Position numbers and translations under genes: made by a program. Under the pieces are notes generated by a model. That model had not been told where the DNA came from. It did not search any database and saw only the letters and a list, made by a program, of their open reading frames with translations. 64,000 nt of DNA from NCBI RefSeq assembly GCF_014199615.1, contig NZ_JACHOB010000001.1:868001-932000 (forward strand), written 5' to 3'. This DNA comes from Parvularcula dongshanensis (GTDB lineage: Bacteria; Pseudomonadota; Alphaproteobacteria; Caulobacterales; Parvularculaceae). This document shows, piece by piece, positions 45,495 through 54,354 of this stretch. Numbering within the stretch: the stretch's first letter is position 1; each line of letters starts with the position of its first letter.

Positions 45495-47903
45495 GTGGCT
45501 GCCGATGGCGCGCCCTTCGCACAGACGGACCCGGCGCCAGCGCGCCCGGCGGCAGGGCGCGCTTCGGCGCAGGGTGGCGACGCAGAGGCGCAAGCGATCC
45601 TTCCTGAGGGTTCGGCGCCTGACGGCGCGCATCAAGCTGTTCCGGACGCTGAGGCGGCGGGCGCACCGTCGGCGGCGCGGGGCGGCGAGGCGGCGGTAGC
45701 GCCGCACAAGGGTCCGCCTCCCGGCTTCATCCGGCAGTACGAGCTCGTCGACCGCGTGCGGGCTTACGATCCGCAGGCGGACGAGGGCCTCCTGAACCGG
45801 GCCTACGTCTTCTCGATGCGGGCGCACGGCGATCAGAAGCGCAGCTCGGGCGATCCCTACTTCACGCACCCGCTCGCCGTGGCGGCGATCCTGACCGAAC
45901 TCAAGCTCGATCCGGCGACGATCGCGACCGCGCTCCTTCACGACGTCGTCGAAGACACGGAGGTGACGAGCGAAAGCATCGCCGAGATGTTCGGCGACGA
46001 GGTCGCGGCCCTCGTCGACGGGGTCACCAAGATCTCCAAGCGCGAACTTGCGGCGGATGCCGACGGGAAGGCGGAGAGCTTCGCCAAGTTCATCATGGCG
46101 ACCGCGAAGGACGCCCGCGTCCTCCTGGTCAAGCTCGCCGACCGCCTGCACAACATGCGCACCCTCGAATACATGGCCGAGGAGAAGCGCCGCCGGATCG
46201 CCACCGAGACGATGGAGATCTACGCGCCGCTCGCGGGCAGGATCGGCGTTCATCGCATCAAGGAGGAGCTCGAGAACCTCTCCTTCGAGCACCTCTTCCC
46301 CGAGGCCTATCAGGGGATCACGGCGGAGCTCGATCAGCTCGCCGAGGGCGCGGTCCACGACGTCGTCACGCTCGCCCAGACGATCCGCCGTAAGCTGACC
46401 GAGGCGGGCCTCGAGGCGGAGGTCACGAGCCGGCAGAAGCGCGCCTTCTCTATCTGGCGGAAGATGCAGCGCAAGGAGAGCCTGTTCGAGGAGTTGGCCG
46501 ACATCTACGCCTTCCGGGTCATCGTGAAGGACACGGCGGCCTGCTATCGCGCGCTCGGCGTCATCCATACGGCCTTCCCGATGATCCCGGGCGAGTTCGA
46601 CGACTACGTCTCGACACCGAAACCCAACAACTACCAGTCGATCCACACCGCCGTCCTCGTCACCGGCGACGGGCACAACGGCCAGAAGGTCGAGGTGCAG
46701 ATCCGCTCCAAGACGATGCACGAGACCGCCGAGCGCGGGATCGCGGCGCACTGGCGTTACAAGGACGCCGCCGCGCAGCAGAAGACGGGGCAGACGGTCG
46801 AGATTCATCAGAGCGGGCGCTACGACACCTATGAGTGGCTGCGAAGCACCGTCGGCAGCCTCGAGGAGGGGGGCGACCCAGCCGAGTTCCTGGCCCAGAC
46901 CAAGCTCGACCTCTACCGCGATCAGGTCTTCCCCTTCTCGCCCCGCGGCCGCGTCATCCCGTTGCCGCAGGGGGCGACGGCGCTCGACTTCGCCTACGCG
47001 CTGCACACGGAGATCGGCGATTCCTACGCCGGCGTGAAGATCAACGGCGTCGCGCGGCCGAACAGGACGCCGCTCAAGTCCGGCGACGTCGTCGAGATCC
47101 TGCGCGCGGACGATGCGCCCATTCCGTCCGACTGGGAACGGCTCGTCGTCACCGGCACGGCGAAGAGCGGCATCCGCCGCCGGATCCGCATGCTCGCGCA
47201 GAAGGAGCAGCTGAAGCTCGGCAGGCGGATCGTCACGGCTGCCTTCGCCACGCGCGACCTGCCCTTCGGCGAAGAAGCGGTGAGGGGGGCGGCGAAGCGC
47301 ATGGGCTATCGCGGGCTCAAGCCGCTCCTCGAAGCGGCGGGCCGGCTCGAAGTCTCCGGTCAGGACGTCGTCTCCGCCGTCTATCCGAACCTGGAAGCCG
47401 CCGGACGCAGCCAGCCGGGCGCGCCGGTGGCGGCGGGGCGAACGCTGCCCGCGGCGCAAGTCTCGCTCGAAGGCGTCTCCCGCGGGGCGCAGGTTCGACT
47501 CGCCGATTGCTGCGGGCCGTTGCCCGGAGAGCGCATCGTCGGGGTTGCGGGGCAGGGCGGCACGGTCGCCGTCCACCGCATCGACTGCGACGTCCTGGCG
47601 GCGGCGGCGGATGCCGACTGGCTGAACCTCGCTTGGTCGAGCGCGCCGAGCACCGCCTTCGTCGCGCCGATCGTCGTCACCGTGAACAACCGGACGGGCG
47701 CGATCGGGCACATCGGCACGATGCTGGCCCGCTACGACGCGGACATCGTGGACATGAAGCTCGGCAACAGGGAGGCCCGCTTCTCGGACCTCTGCTTCGA
47801 CATCGCGGTACGCGACGCGCGGCACCTGGCGAACGTGCTGACGGGCTTGCGCGCCTCGGACTACGTGGTCGAGGCGAAACGGTCGGAAAAGGAATGCATA
47901 TGA
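45495..47903 (+). CDS. rsh: Bifunctional (p)ppGpp synthetase/hydrolase, Rsh
   Basis: An 802-residue long RSH enzyme. After an unusual Ala/Pro/Gly-rich leader of about 75 residues come: HD hydrolase (SGDPYFTHPLAVAAIL, ALLHDVVEDT, KLADRLHNMRT), synthetase (YVSTPKPNNYQSIHTAVL), TGS domain (FPFSPRGRVIPLPQGATAL) and a C-terminal ACT domain (IVVTVNNRTGAIGHIGTM). GTG 45495 is the only suitable start; related proteins usually begin near the IRQYELVDRVR segment, so the leader is either real or the true start is a rarer codon downstream. The stop overlaps pyrE. Confidence 0.94.
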   Translation: MAADGAPFAQTDPAPARPAAGRASAQGGDAEAQAILPEGSAPDGAHQAVPDAEAAGAPSAARGGEAAVAPHKGPPPGFIRQYELVDRVRAYDPQADEGLLNRAYVFSMRAHGDQKRSSGDPYFTHPLAVAAILTELKLDPATIATALLHDVVEDTEVTSESIAEMFGDEVAALVDGVTKISKRELAADADGKAESFAKFIMATAKDARVLLVKLADRLHNMRTLEYMAEEKRRRIATETMEIYAPLAGRIGVHRIKEELENLSFEHLFPEAYQGITAELDQLAEGAVHDVVTLAQTIRRKLTEAGLEAEVTSRQKRAFSIWRKMQRKESLFEELADIYAFRVIVKDTAACYRALGVIHTAFPMIPGEFDDYVSTPKPNNYQSIHTAVLVTGDGHNGQKVEVQIRSKTMHETAERGIAAHWRYKDAAAQQKTGQTVEIHQSGRYDTYEWLRSTVGSLEEGGDPAEFLAQTKLDLYRDQVFPFSPRGRVIPLPQGATALDFAYALHTEIGDSYAGVKINGVARPNRTPLKSGDVVEILRADDAPIPSDWERLVVTGTAKSGIRRRIRMLAQKEQLKLGRRIVTAAFATRDLPFGEEAVRGAAKRMGYRGLKPLLEAAGRLEVSGQDVVSAVYPNLEAAGRSQPGAPVAAGRTLPAAQVSLEGVSRGAQVRLADCCGPLPGERIVGVAGQGGTVAVHRIDCDVLAAAADADWLNLAWSSAPSTAFVAPIVVTVNNRTGAIGHIGTMLARYDADIVDMKLGNREARFSDLCFDIAVRDARHLANVLTGLRASDYVVEAKRSEKECI

Positions 47904-48481
47904 AGACGGCGGAGGTATTGCAGCTCTTCGAGGAGACGGGCGCCCTCAAGCGGGGGCACTTCATCCTCTCTTCGGGGCTGCACTCCGATACCTATCTCGA
48001 CAAGTCGGTCGTCAGTACCTACCCCGACAGGACCGAAGTCCTCTGCCGCGCGCTCGCCGAGAAGATCGAGGCGCGGATCGACGACGCGCCCGACTTCGTC
48101 GTCTCCCCCGCGATGGGCGCGATCATCTACGGTTACGAGACCGCGCGGCAGCTTCGCGTTCCCTTCGTCTTCGCCGAGCGGACAGACGGCGGCTTCGCCT
48201 TTCGCCGGTTCCCCCTGCCGAAGGGGGCCAAGGTCGTCGTCGTCGAGGACATCGTCTCGACGGGTCTCAGCGCGCGTGAATGCATCGCCGCGGCGAGGGA
48301 GGCGGGCGCCGACGTATTGGGCCTCGCCTGCCTGATCGACCGGTCGGACGGAAAGTCCGATGTCGGCGTGCCGCTCGTCCCGCTCGCGCAGCTCGACGTG
48401 CAGGCCTGGCCCGCCGACGCCCTCCCCGACCACTTGCGTGACCTGCCGGCAGTGAAGCCCGGCAGCCGGGGCCTCGCGTGA
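47900..48481 (+). CDS. pyrE: Orotate phosphoribosyltransferase
   Basis: A 193-residue enzyme joining orotate and PRPP to form OMP in pyrimidine synthesis. [17 protein letters not shown] is the N-terminal substrate loop and [14 protein letters not shown] the PRPP-binding motif. ATG 47900 overlaps the rsh stop and follows AAGGAA at 6-base spacing; an in-frame ATG at 47894 is less well placed. Position between rsh and pdxJ is conserved in alphaproteobacteria. Confidence 0.94.
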   Translation: MKTAEVLQLFEETGALKRGHFILSSGLHSDTYLDKSVVSTYPDRTEVLCRALAEKIEARIDDAPDFVVSPAMGAIIYGYETARQLRVPFVFAERTDGGFAFRRFPLPKGAKVVVVEDIVSTGLSARECIAAAREAGADVLGLACLIDRSDGKSDVGVPLVPLAQLDVQAWPADALPDHLRDLPAVKPGSRGLA

Positions 48482-49251
48482 GCGGCAACCCCGCCGCGAG
48501 CGCGCCGCGCTGCCGCCTGGGCGTGAACATCGACCACGTCGCGACGATCAGGAACGCACGCGGCGGCGCGCACCCCGACCCCGTCCGGGCCGCCGAGCTC
48601 GCGCTCATGGCGGGGGCGGACGGCATCACCGCCCACCTGCGCGAGGACCGTCGCCACATCCGCGACGAGGACGTTCAGCGCTTGCGGGCGCTGGATGCGG
48701 CCTTGAACCTCGAGATGGCCGCGACCGAAGAGATGCTGGCGATCGCGCTCGAGCTGCGCCCCCACGCGGTCTGCCTCGTGCCTGAGAAGCGAGAGGAGCG
48801 CACGACCGAGGGCGGCCTCGACGCGGCGGGGCAGGAGGAGGCTTTGCGCCGCTTCGCCGAAGAGCTGGGCGCGGCGGGCTCTCGCCTCTCCCTCTTCATC
48901 GACCCCGACGAGCGCCAGGTCGAAGCGGCGGCCCGCATCGGCGCGCCCGTCGTCGAGCTTCACACCGGCGAGTACGCCGAGGCGGCGCTCTCGACGACGC
49001 CGACCCGCATTCAAGCCGCCTGGGACGCGATCGACCGCGCGGCGGCGCTCGGCGACCGGCTGGGGCTCGAGGTTCACGGCGGGCACGGCCTCACCTTCCA
49101 GAACGTCTCCAACATCGCCGCGATCCCGGCCATGCGCGAGCTCAACATCGGCCACTTCCTCGTCGGCGAAGCGGTCTTCATGGGGCTCGACGACGCGATC
49201 CGGGAGATGCGGCGCCTGATCGACGACGCGCGTACGGGGATGCTCGTATGA
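48478..49251 (+). CDS. pdxJ: Pyridoxine 5'-phosphate synthase
   Basis: A 257-residue TIM-barrel enzyme that closes the ring of vitamin B6 from 3-amino-1-hydroxyacetone phosphate and [21 protein letters not shown] and [13 protein letters not shown] are diagnostic, with [25 protein letters not shown] and [17 protein letters not shown] 48478 overlaps the pyrE stop as GTGA and acpS overlaps its end, so the block is translated as a chain. Confidence 0.96.
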   Translation: MSGNPAASAPRCRLGVNIDHVATIRNARGGAHPDPVRAAELALMAGADGITAHLREDRRHIRDEDVQRLRALDAALNLEMAATEEMLAIALELRPHAVCLVPEKREERTTEGGLDAAGQEEALRRFAEELGAAGSRLSLFIDPDERQVEAAARIGAPVVELHTGEYAEAALSTTPTRIQAAWDAIDRAAALGDRLGLEVHGGHGLTFQNVSNIAAIPAMRELNIGHFLVGEAVFMGLDDAIREMRRLIDDARTGMLV

Positions 49252-49652
49252 TCGTCGGCATCGGCTCGGACCTCATCGACATCCGCCGGATCGAACAGAC
49301 CCTCGAGCGGCATGGCGAGCGCTTCACCTACCGCGTCTTCACCGACATCGAGCGCGCCAAGTCCGACAAGCGGCGAATGCGCGCCGCGTCCTACGCCAAG
49401 CGCTTCGCCGCGAAGGAGGCGACGGCCAAGGCGCTCGGCACCGGGCTCAGCGGGGGCGTCTTCTGGCGCGACATGGGCGTCGTGAACCTTCCCTCCGGCG
49501 CGCCCACCATGCAGCTGACGGGTGGGGCGAGAAAACGCCTGGACGCCATCACGCCCAAGGGGCACGAGGTCCAGATCCACCTGACCATCACGGATGACGG
49601 TCCGCTGGCCCAGGCCTTCGTCATCCTCTACGCTTCGCCCCAGGCCCGATGA
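49248..49652 (+). CDS. acpS: Holo-acyl-carrier-protein synthase
   Basis: A 134-residue phosphopantetheinyl transferase that arms ACP with its CoA-derived arm. [16 protein letters not shown] holds the metal-binding Asp, and [19 protein letters not shown] the Glu and Lys of the active site; the FWRDMGVVN segment completes the family pattern. It overlaps pdxJ and lepB by 4 bases each. Confidence 0.95.
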   Translation: MIVGIGSDLIDIRRIEQTLERHGERFTYRVFTDIERAKSDKRRMRAASYAKRFAAKEATAKALGTGLSGGVFWRDMGVVNLPSGAPTMQLTGGARKRLDAITPKGHEVQIHLTITDDGPLAQAFVILYASPQAR

Positions 49653-50470
49653 GAAGGCCCAACGAGATGAGCATGACCGGAACGAGCAGCCGCAGCGCCG
49701 GCATGAAGGACGAGACCCTCGACGAGAAGAAGCCCATGACCGCCGGCGAGGAGGCGTGGGACATCGCGAAGACCGTGCTGATCGCGGTCGCGGTGACCCT
49801 CTTCGTCCGCTTCTTCCTGTTCCAGCCCTTCAACATCCCGTCGGGCTCGATGAAGCCGACGCTCGCCGTCGGCGACTTCATCATCGTGGACAAGATCGAC
49901 TACGGCTACTCCAAGGCGTCGCTGATCTACCCTCTGACGCGCCTGCCGGGCGAGGGGCGGCTCTTCGCCGATACGCCCGAGCGCGGCGAGGTCGTCGTCT
50001 TCAAGAACCAGAACGACCGCAACCGCGACTACATCAAGCGCGTCATCGGCCTGCCTGGCGACACGGTTCAGGTCATGCACGGCCGCCTCTACGTCAACGG
50101 ACAACAGCTCGCGCGGACCCCGGTCGAGGGCGAGCCCGACTGCGACGGCTATCCGGGCGGACAGCTCTATCGAGAGACGAACACGGACGGCGTCTCCTAC
50201 GTGATCCAGGAGTGCCGCGGTGACGACTACGAGTACGACCGGACGCCGCTCATCACCGTGCCCGACGGCAACTTCTTCATGATGGGCGACAACCGCGACA
50301 ACTCCCTGGACAGCCGCACGCCGACCGTCCGCTTCGTGCCTGAGCACCAGCTCGTCGGCCGCGCGACGCGCATCGCCTTCTCCGTAGACGGCGACAAGTC
50401 CCGCCTCTGGCAGGTGTGGAAGTGGCCGGGCGCCATCCGCTACGGCCGGATCGGCGACAAGGTCGAGTGA
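49649..50470 (+). CDS. lepB: Signal peptidase I
   Basis: A 273-residue membrane protease that removes Sec and Tat signal peptides. One membrane helix ([20 protein letters not shown]) precedes the catalytic Ser in [11 protein letters not shown]; the Lys is in [15 protein letters not shown], and [17 protein letters not shown] is box E. Length and single helix suit the alphaproteobacterial type. ATG 49649 overlaps acpS; other in-frame ATGs up to residue 30 are possible starts. Confidence 0.95.
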   Translation: MRRPNEMSMTGTSSRSAGMKDETLDEKKPMTAGEEAWDIAKTVLIAVAVTLFVRFFLFQPFNIPSGSMKPTLAVGDFIIVDKIDYGYSKASLIYPLTRLPGEGRLFADTPERGEVVVFKNQNDRNRDYIKRVIGLPGDTVQVMHGRLYVNGQQLARTPVEGEPDCDGYPGGQLYRETNTDGVSYVIQECRGDDYEYDRTPLITVPDGNFFMMGDNRDNSLDSRTPTVRFVPEHQLVGRATRIAFSVDGDKSRLWQVWKWPGAIRYGRIGDKVE

Positions 50471-50474
50471 GGCG

Positions 50475-51179
50475 GTGAGCCGGCGCAAGGACGCCGAGGC
50501 GGCCGTCGAGGAGGCGATCGGGCACAGCTTCGAACGGCGCGACCTCTTGGACCGCGCGCTGACGCATTCCAGCCTGTCGGGCGGGCGGGCCGACGTGCGC
50601 GACCTCGAGCGGCTCGAGTTTCTCGGCGATCGCGTCCTGGGCCTCCTCACCGCCGAAGAACTCTGGCGCCGCTACCCTCAGATGGCGGAGGGCGAACTCG
50701 CCCCGCGGCTCAACGCGCTCGTGCGCAAGGAGACCTGCGCCGAGGCGGCGCGCAGCTGGAAGGTCGGGCCGGCCTTGAAGCTGTCGCGTGGCGAGGCGGC
50801 GAATGGAGGGCGCGACCGCGACGGCGTCCTGGGCGACGCCTGCGAGGCGCTTCTGGGCGCGCTCTACGTCGATGGCGGGCTCGAGGCGGCGCGCCGCGCT
50901 TATGACAGCTTCTGGCTCAAGCACTTCGACCGCATCGCGCGGGGGCACGAGGACGCCAAGACGGCGCTGCAGGAGTGGGCGCAGGAGAGGGGGCACGGCA
51001 CGCCCAGCTACGAAGACGCGGGGCGGAAGGGCCCCGACCACGCGCCCGTCTTCACCGCCCGGGTCATCGTCGGCAGTGTGGCGCCGGAGGTAGCGGAAGG
51101 CGCCTCGAAGCGCGCCGCCCAGACAGAGGCTGCACGAAAGGTGCTGATCCGGGAAGGGGTGTGGTCGGACGATGGCTAA
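50475..51179 (+). CDS. rnc: Ribonuclease III
   Basis: A 234-residue double-strand-specific endonuclease that processes rRNA and mRNA. The signature is LERLEFLGDRVLGLLTAEEL, with the second catalytic cluster GDACEALLGALYVDGG, and the C-terminal dsRNA-binding domain starts near TALQEWAQERGHGTPSYE. GTG 50475 begins 5 bases after lepB. In other alphaproteobacteria era follows at once; here a foreign-looking gene is placed between them. Confidence 0.96.
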   Translation: MSRRKDAEAAVEEAIGHSFERRDLLDRALTHSSLSGGRADVRDLERLEFLGDRVLGLLTAEELWRRYPQMAEGELAPRLNALVRKETCAEAARSWKVGPALKLSRGEAANGGRDRDGVLGDACEALLGALYVDGGLEAARRAYDSFWLKHFDRIARGHEDAKTALQEWAQERGHGTPSYEDAGRKGPDHAPVFTARVIVGSVAPEVAEGASKRAAQTEAARKVLIREGVWSDDG

Positions 51180-51819
51180 TTGGGGAGCTGAACTGCGCCA
51201 AATGGGGTGGTTCGCACTGGCAGGCATCATATCAATTTGCCTCGCCGAGGCGACGGATAGTGCTCTGTTGGCCTATTGCCCCATCGTGTTGTTTTTCGTC
51301 CTTGTGTTCCTACCCAACCAACACCGGGAACTTAAGAGGAGACGAAGCAACACGACGACCAGTCCGCATATGGATAATGTAGTTGCCCCCCGCTCATTCT
51401 CAAGACTGATACGCCTGGTGGTAGTGACCTGGATTTCTTGTGGTGTTGTCTCAATGTTAGCGGCAGGGTTGGAAGTGTTATCTAACCGTCTGATTGGATA
51501 TATCCCAATACTGCTCGCGTCTATATTGGCGGTCTGGAAGGCGGTTCCGATCGTTGGTGATATCGACGAAAGGACGGGAAACGCACGGCGCCTTGGGGGC
51601 CGGTATTATAAATCCGTAGTGGGGGTATCAGGGGCGATGCTGGCAGCGGTTGTTTGGTTCACATCTGACAAGATTATGGAGGAGACGTTAGGAGTCGTTG
51701 TTCATGTGAATGATCTATCGACGTTTTCTAGCGCCTTTGTGCGTGCGTTGTTTGCGACTAGTGCTCTCGCAGGTTCTATAACCGCTTTGTCCCAGCCTAC
51801 TAAACGGGTTCTTTGTTGA
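51172..51819 (+). CDS. Low-GC orphan membrane protein inserted between rnc and era
   Basis: A 215-residue protein with no recognised family. About five hydrophobic segments are visible: WFALAGIISICLAEA, LLAYCPIVLFFVLVFLP, LVVVTWISCGVVSMLAAGL, YIPILLASILAVWK, and VVGVSGAMLAAVVWF, with a last weak one near the end. Base use differs sharply from its neighbours: the 120 bases at 51421-51540 hold 56 G+C (47%). Its start overlaps rnc by 8 bases and its stop is one base before era, so it fits the translational chain despite its foreign look. Confidence 0.75.
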   Translation: MANWGAELRQMGWFALAGIISICLAEATDSALLAYCPIVLFFVLVFLPNQHRELKRRRSNTTTSPHMDNVVAPRSFSRLIRLVVVTWISCGVVSMLAAGLEVLSNRLIGYIPILLASILAVWKAVPIVGDIDERTGNARRLGGRYYKSVVGVSGAMLAAVVWFTSDKIMEETLGVVVHVNDLSTFSSAFVRALFATSALAGSITALSQPTKRVLC

Positions 51820-51820
51820 T

Positions 51821-52786
51821 ATGACCGGTCAGACGTCACGCTGCGGCATCGTCGCCGTGCTCGGCGCGCCCAACGCGGGCAAGTCAACCCTCGTCAACCG
51901 CCTCGTCGGCGCGAAGGTCTCGATCGTCACCCAGAAGGTGCAGACGACCCGCGCCCGCATCCGCGGCATCGCGATGGAGGACGGCGCGGACGGCAAGGCG
52001 GTCCAGATCGTCTACGTCGACACGCCGGGCATCTTCGCGCCGCGCCGCGCGCTCGACCGCGCGATGGTGCAAGCCGCTTGGGAGGGCGCCGAAGGGACCG
52101 ACGCGCTGATCCTGATGGTCGACGCGCCGTCCTACATCGCCGCGTCCGATGAGGCCGGGAAGGCTGCGGCGAGGCGCGCGGCGGAGGACACGGACCGGAT
52201 CGTGGACGGCCTGAAGGAGCAGGGGCTCAAGGCGATCCTCGTCCTCAACAAGATCGACCTCATCCCGGCGCCGCCGCTCCTCAAGCTCGCCGATCGCATG
52301 AACGCGGAAGGCGTCTTCACCGACACCTTCATGATCTCCGCCGACAAGGGGCGGGGGACGGACGACCTCAAGCGGCACTTGACGTCGCTCATGCCCGAAG
52401 GGCCGTTCCTCTACCCCGAGGATCAGCTCTCGGACATCTCCGACCGGCTGATGGCCGCCGAGGTGACGCGCGAGAAGCTGTTCCTCCGCCTCCATCAGGA
52501 GCTGCCCTACAGCCTGACGGTCGAGACCGAGGGCTGGTCGCGCACTAAGAAGGGCGAGCTTCGCATCGAGCAGGTCGTCTACGTCGAGCGGGAGGGCCAG
52601 CGCGCCCTCGTCCTCGGACGGAAGGGGCACACCATCTCGACCGTCGGGCGCCTCGCGCGCGAAGAGCTGACCGAGCTTCTCGGCGAGACCGTGCACCTCT
52701 TCTTGTTCGTCAAGGTCCGCGAGAACTGGGCGCAGGACGCGGAACGCTTCAGGGGCCTCGGCCTCGAGGGCCTGCCCAAGCCGTGA
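51821..52786 (+). CDS. era: GTPase Era
   Basis: A 321-residue GTPase that binds 16S rRNA and couples 30S assembly to the cell cycle. G1 GAPNAGKSTLVNRLVG, the switch region VSIVTQKVQTTRARIRG, G3 YVDTPGIF and G4 LNKIDLI are present, followed by the KH RNA-binding domain (EELPYSLTVETEGW, VLGRKGHTISTVGRLAREEL). It starts one base after the inserted membrane gene and overlaps recO by 4 bases. Confidence 0.96.
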   Translation: MTGQTSRCGIVAVLGAPNAGKSTLVNRLVGAKVSIVTQKVQTTRARIRGIAMEDGADGKAVQIVYVDTPGIFAPRRALDRAMVQAAWEGAEGTDALILMVDAPSYIAASDEAGKAAARRAAEDTDRIVDGLKEQGLKAILVLNKIDLIPAPPLLKLADRMNAEGVFTDTFMISADKGRGTDDLKRHLTSLMPEGPFLYPEDQLSDISDRLMAAEVTREKLFLRLHQELPYSLTVETEGWSRTKKGELRIEQVVYVEREGQRALVLGRKGHTISTVGRLAREELTELLGETVHLFLFVKVRENWAQDAERFRGLGLEGLPKP

Positions 52787-53505
52787 ACTGGTCGGACGAT
52801 GCGATCGTCCTCGACGCGAGGGCCCAAGGCGAGAGCAACGCGATCGGCGACCTCTTCACGCGCCTTCACGGCCGGCAAGGCGCGATCGTCTATGGCGGGC
52901 AGGGCAAGTCGAAGGGTCCGCTCCTGCAGCCCGGCAACGGCGTCGCCGTCACCTGGCACGGCAAGGGCGAACGCGCCCTCGGCTACTTCGACCTGGAGCT
53001 GCGCCGCCCCCGCGCGGCGGGCGCCCTGGCCGAGCGGCACGCGCTCCTCGGACTGACGGCGGTGACCGATACGCTGGCGACCGTGTTGCCGGAGGGCGAG
53101 CAGCAGACCCAGCTCTACGACGCGACCTGCGTGATCCTCGACCACGTCGAGGAGAAGCTCCTCTTCCCGATCCTGCTCGCGAAGTGGGAGGTCGGCCTCC
53201 TCGACGCGCTCGGCTTCGGTCTCACGCTCGACCGCTGCGCGGCGACGGGCCGGATGCTCGAGGACGGCGCCGACCTCGTCTTCGTCAGCCCCAAGAGCGG
53301 CACCGCCGTCAGCCAGGAAGCGGGAATGCCGTACAAGGACAAGATGCTGCCCCTTCCGCCCTTCCTCATCGGCATGGGCGAGCCCGTGCGGGGCGACGTC
53401 GCCGCCGCGCTCCGCATGACGGGCTACTTCCTGGAAGACCGCCTACTGGCCCCGGCGGGCAAGACCCTGCCCGAAGCCCGGCGCAAGCTGGAGACACGCC
53501 TATGA
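52783..53505 (+). CDS. recO: DNA repair protein RecO
   Basis: A 240-residue RecF-pathway mediator that helps load RecA on SSB-coated DNA. Recognisable by the OB-fold N-terminus (DAIVLDARAQGESNAIGDLF), GALAERHALLGLTAV and the helical C-terminus with LDRCAATGR; only one of the usual zinc cysteine pairs is seen, as is frequent in alphaproteobacteria. GTG 52783 overlaps era; the stop overlaps the cupin gene. It pairs functionally with recF at the start of the window. Confidence 0.92.
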   Translation: MNWSDDAIVLDARAQGESNAIGDLFTRLHGRQGAIVYGGQGKSKGPLLQPGNGVAVTWHGKGERALGYFDLELRRPRAAGALAERHALLGLTAVTDTLATVLPEGEQQTQLYDATCVILDHVEEKLLFPILLAKWEVGLLDALGFGLTLDRCAATGRMLEDGADLVFVSPKSGTAVSQEAGMPYKDKMLPLPPFLIGMGEPVRGDVAAALRMTGYFLEDRLLAPAGKTLPEARRKLETRL

Positions 53506-53906
53506 CCGTGACCGACCTCAAAGCGGAGGCCGCCGCGCGGCCCGAGACCTGGTCGCCGAAGATCGTCGCCGAGGTCAACGGCGCCATGGTCAAGGTCGCG
53601 CGCCTCGAAGGGCAGTTCGTCTGGCACGACCACGCGGGAGAGGACGAGGCGTTCTTGGTGCTGAAGGGCAGCCTGCGCATCGAGTACGAGGACCGCCCCG
53701 CCGTCACGTTGAACCCGGGCGACCTTCACGTCGTGCCGCGCGGCGTTCGCCACAATCCCGTCGCCGACGAAGAGTGCCTGATCGCGCTGATCGAACCGGC
53801 GAGCACGGCGCATACCGGGGCGGAGGTCACGCCGCTGACGCGTAGCCTGGAAGAGCAGCGAACCGGCTCGATCAGCCCGCGTGACGGCGGACGCGCGCCT
53901 CGGTAG
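53502..53906 (+). CDS. Small cupin-domain protein
   Basis: A 134-residue single-domain cupin. The metal-site motif 1 is WHDHAGEDEAFLVLKGSLRI (His-x-His-x5-Glu type) and motif 2 is DLHVVPRGVRHNPVA. Such stand-alone cupins may be isomerases, dioxygenases or binding proteins; none can be chosen. It overlaps the recO stop as ATGA, at the end of the core block. The C-terminus is basic and Gly/Arg-rich. Confidence 0.85.
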   Translation: MTVTDLKAEAAARPETWSPKIVAEVNGAMVKVARLEGQFVWHDHAGEDEAFLVLKGSLRIEYEDRPAVTLNPGDLHVVPRGVRHNPVADEECLIALIEPASTAHTGAEVTPLTRSLEEQRTGSISPRDGGRAPR

Positions 53907-53932
53907 GATCAAACGAGATCGGGGAGAGCGTG

Positions 53933-54334
53933 ATGGGCGGAAGGCGCGAGTTTGGTCCGAACGGCGCTGTGCTCGATCATATGTCCGACGGGATGCGGGC
54001 TCGGTACCGCCGACCGTTCGGGCGATGGCAGCCACGCCAAGTTGCGGTTTGGATTGCCCTCGTAAGCGCAATGGCGCTTTGCTACGCAGTCGTACTCGCC
54101 TCTCTGCCTGACTGGTATGTCGCTCCCCCATGGACGGGGATCGTGTTCCTCGTCGTGATCTCGTTTTCGCTCGTCGCCGATATCGTAACGACTACGGTTC
54201 AGCGGCTGACTGGCTACGAGATCGGCGCGCGCGTGTGGGCGATGATCTACCTGTTGATCATCACGAATGCTCTCACGGCGTTGTTCATGGAGGGCCTTTT
54301 GGTCCAGTGGCCTGCATCTTCGACAGCAGGCTGA
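53933..54334 (+). CDS. Small hypothetical membrane protein
   Basis: A 133-residue unrecognised protein. About 35 polar, Arg-rich residues lead to three hydrophobic helices: VAVWIALVSAMALCYAVVLA, GIVFLVVISFSLVADIV and VWAMIYLLIITNALTALFM. ATG 53933 is preferred (GGGGAGAG upstream); a GTG is three bases earlier. Base composition is slightly poorer in GC than the neighbouring genes. It lies between the cupin gene and dusB, with no clear functional link. Confidence 0.6.
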   Translation: MGGRREFGPNGAVLDHMSDGMRARYRRPFGRWQPRQVAVWIALVSAMALCYAVVLASLPDWYVAPPWTGIVFLVVISFSLVADIVTTTVQRLTGYEIGARVWAMIYLLIITNALTALFMEGLLVQWPASSTAG

Positions 54335-54354
54335 CCCAGGCCGGAGTCTTCGCT

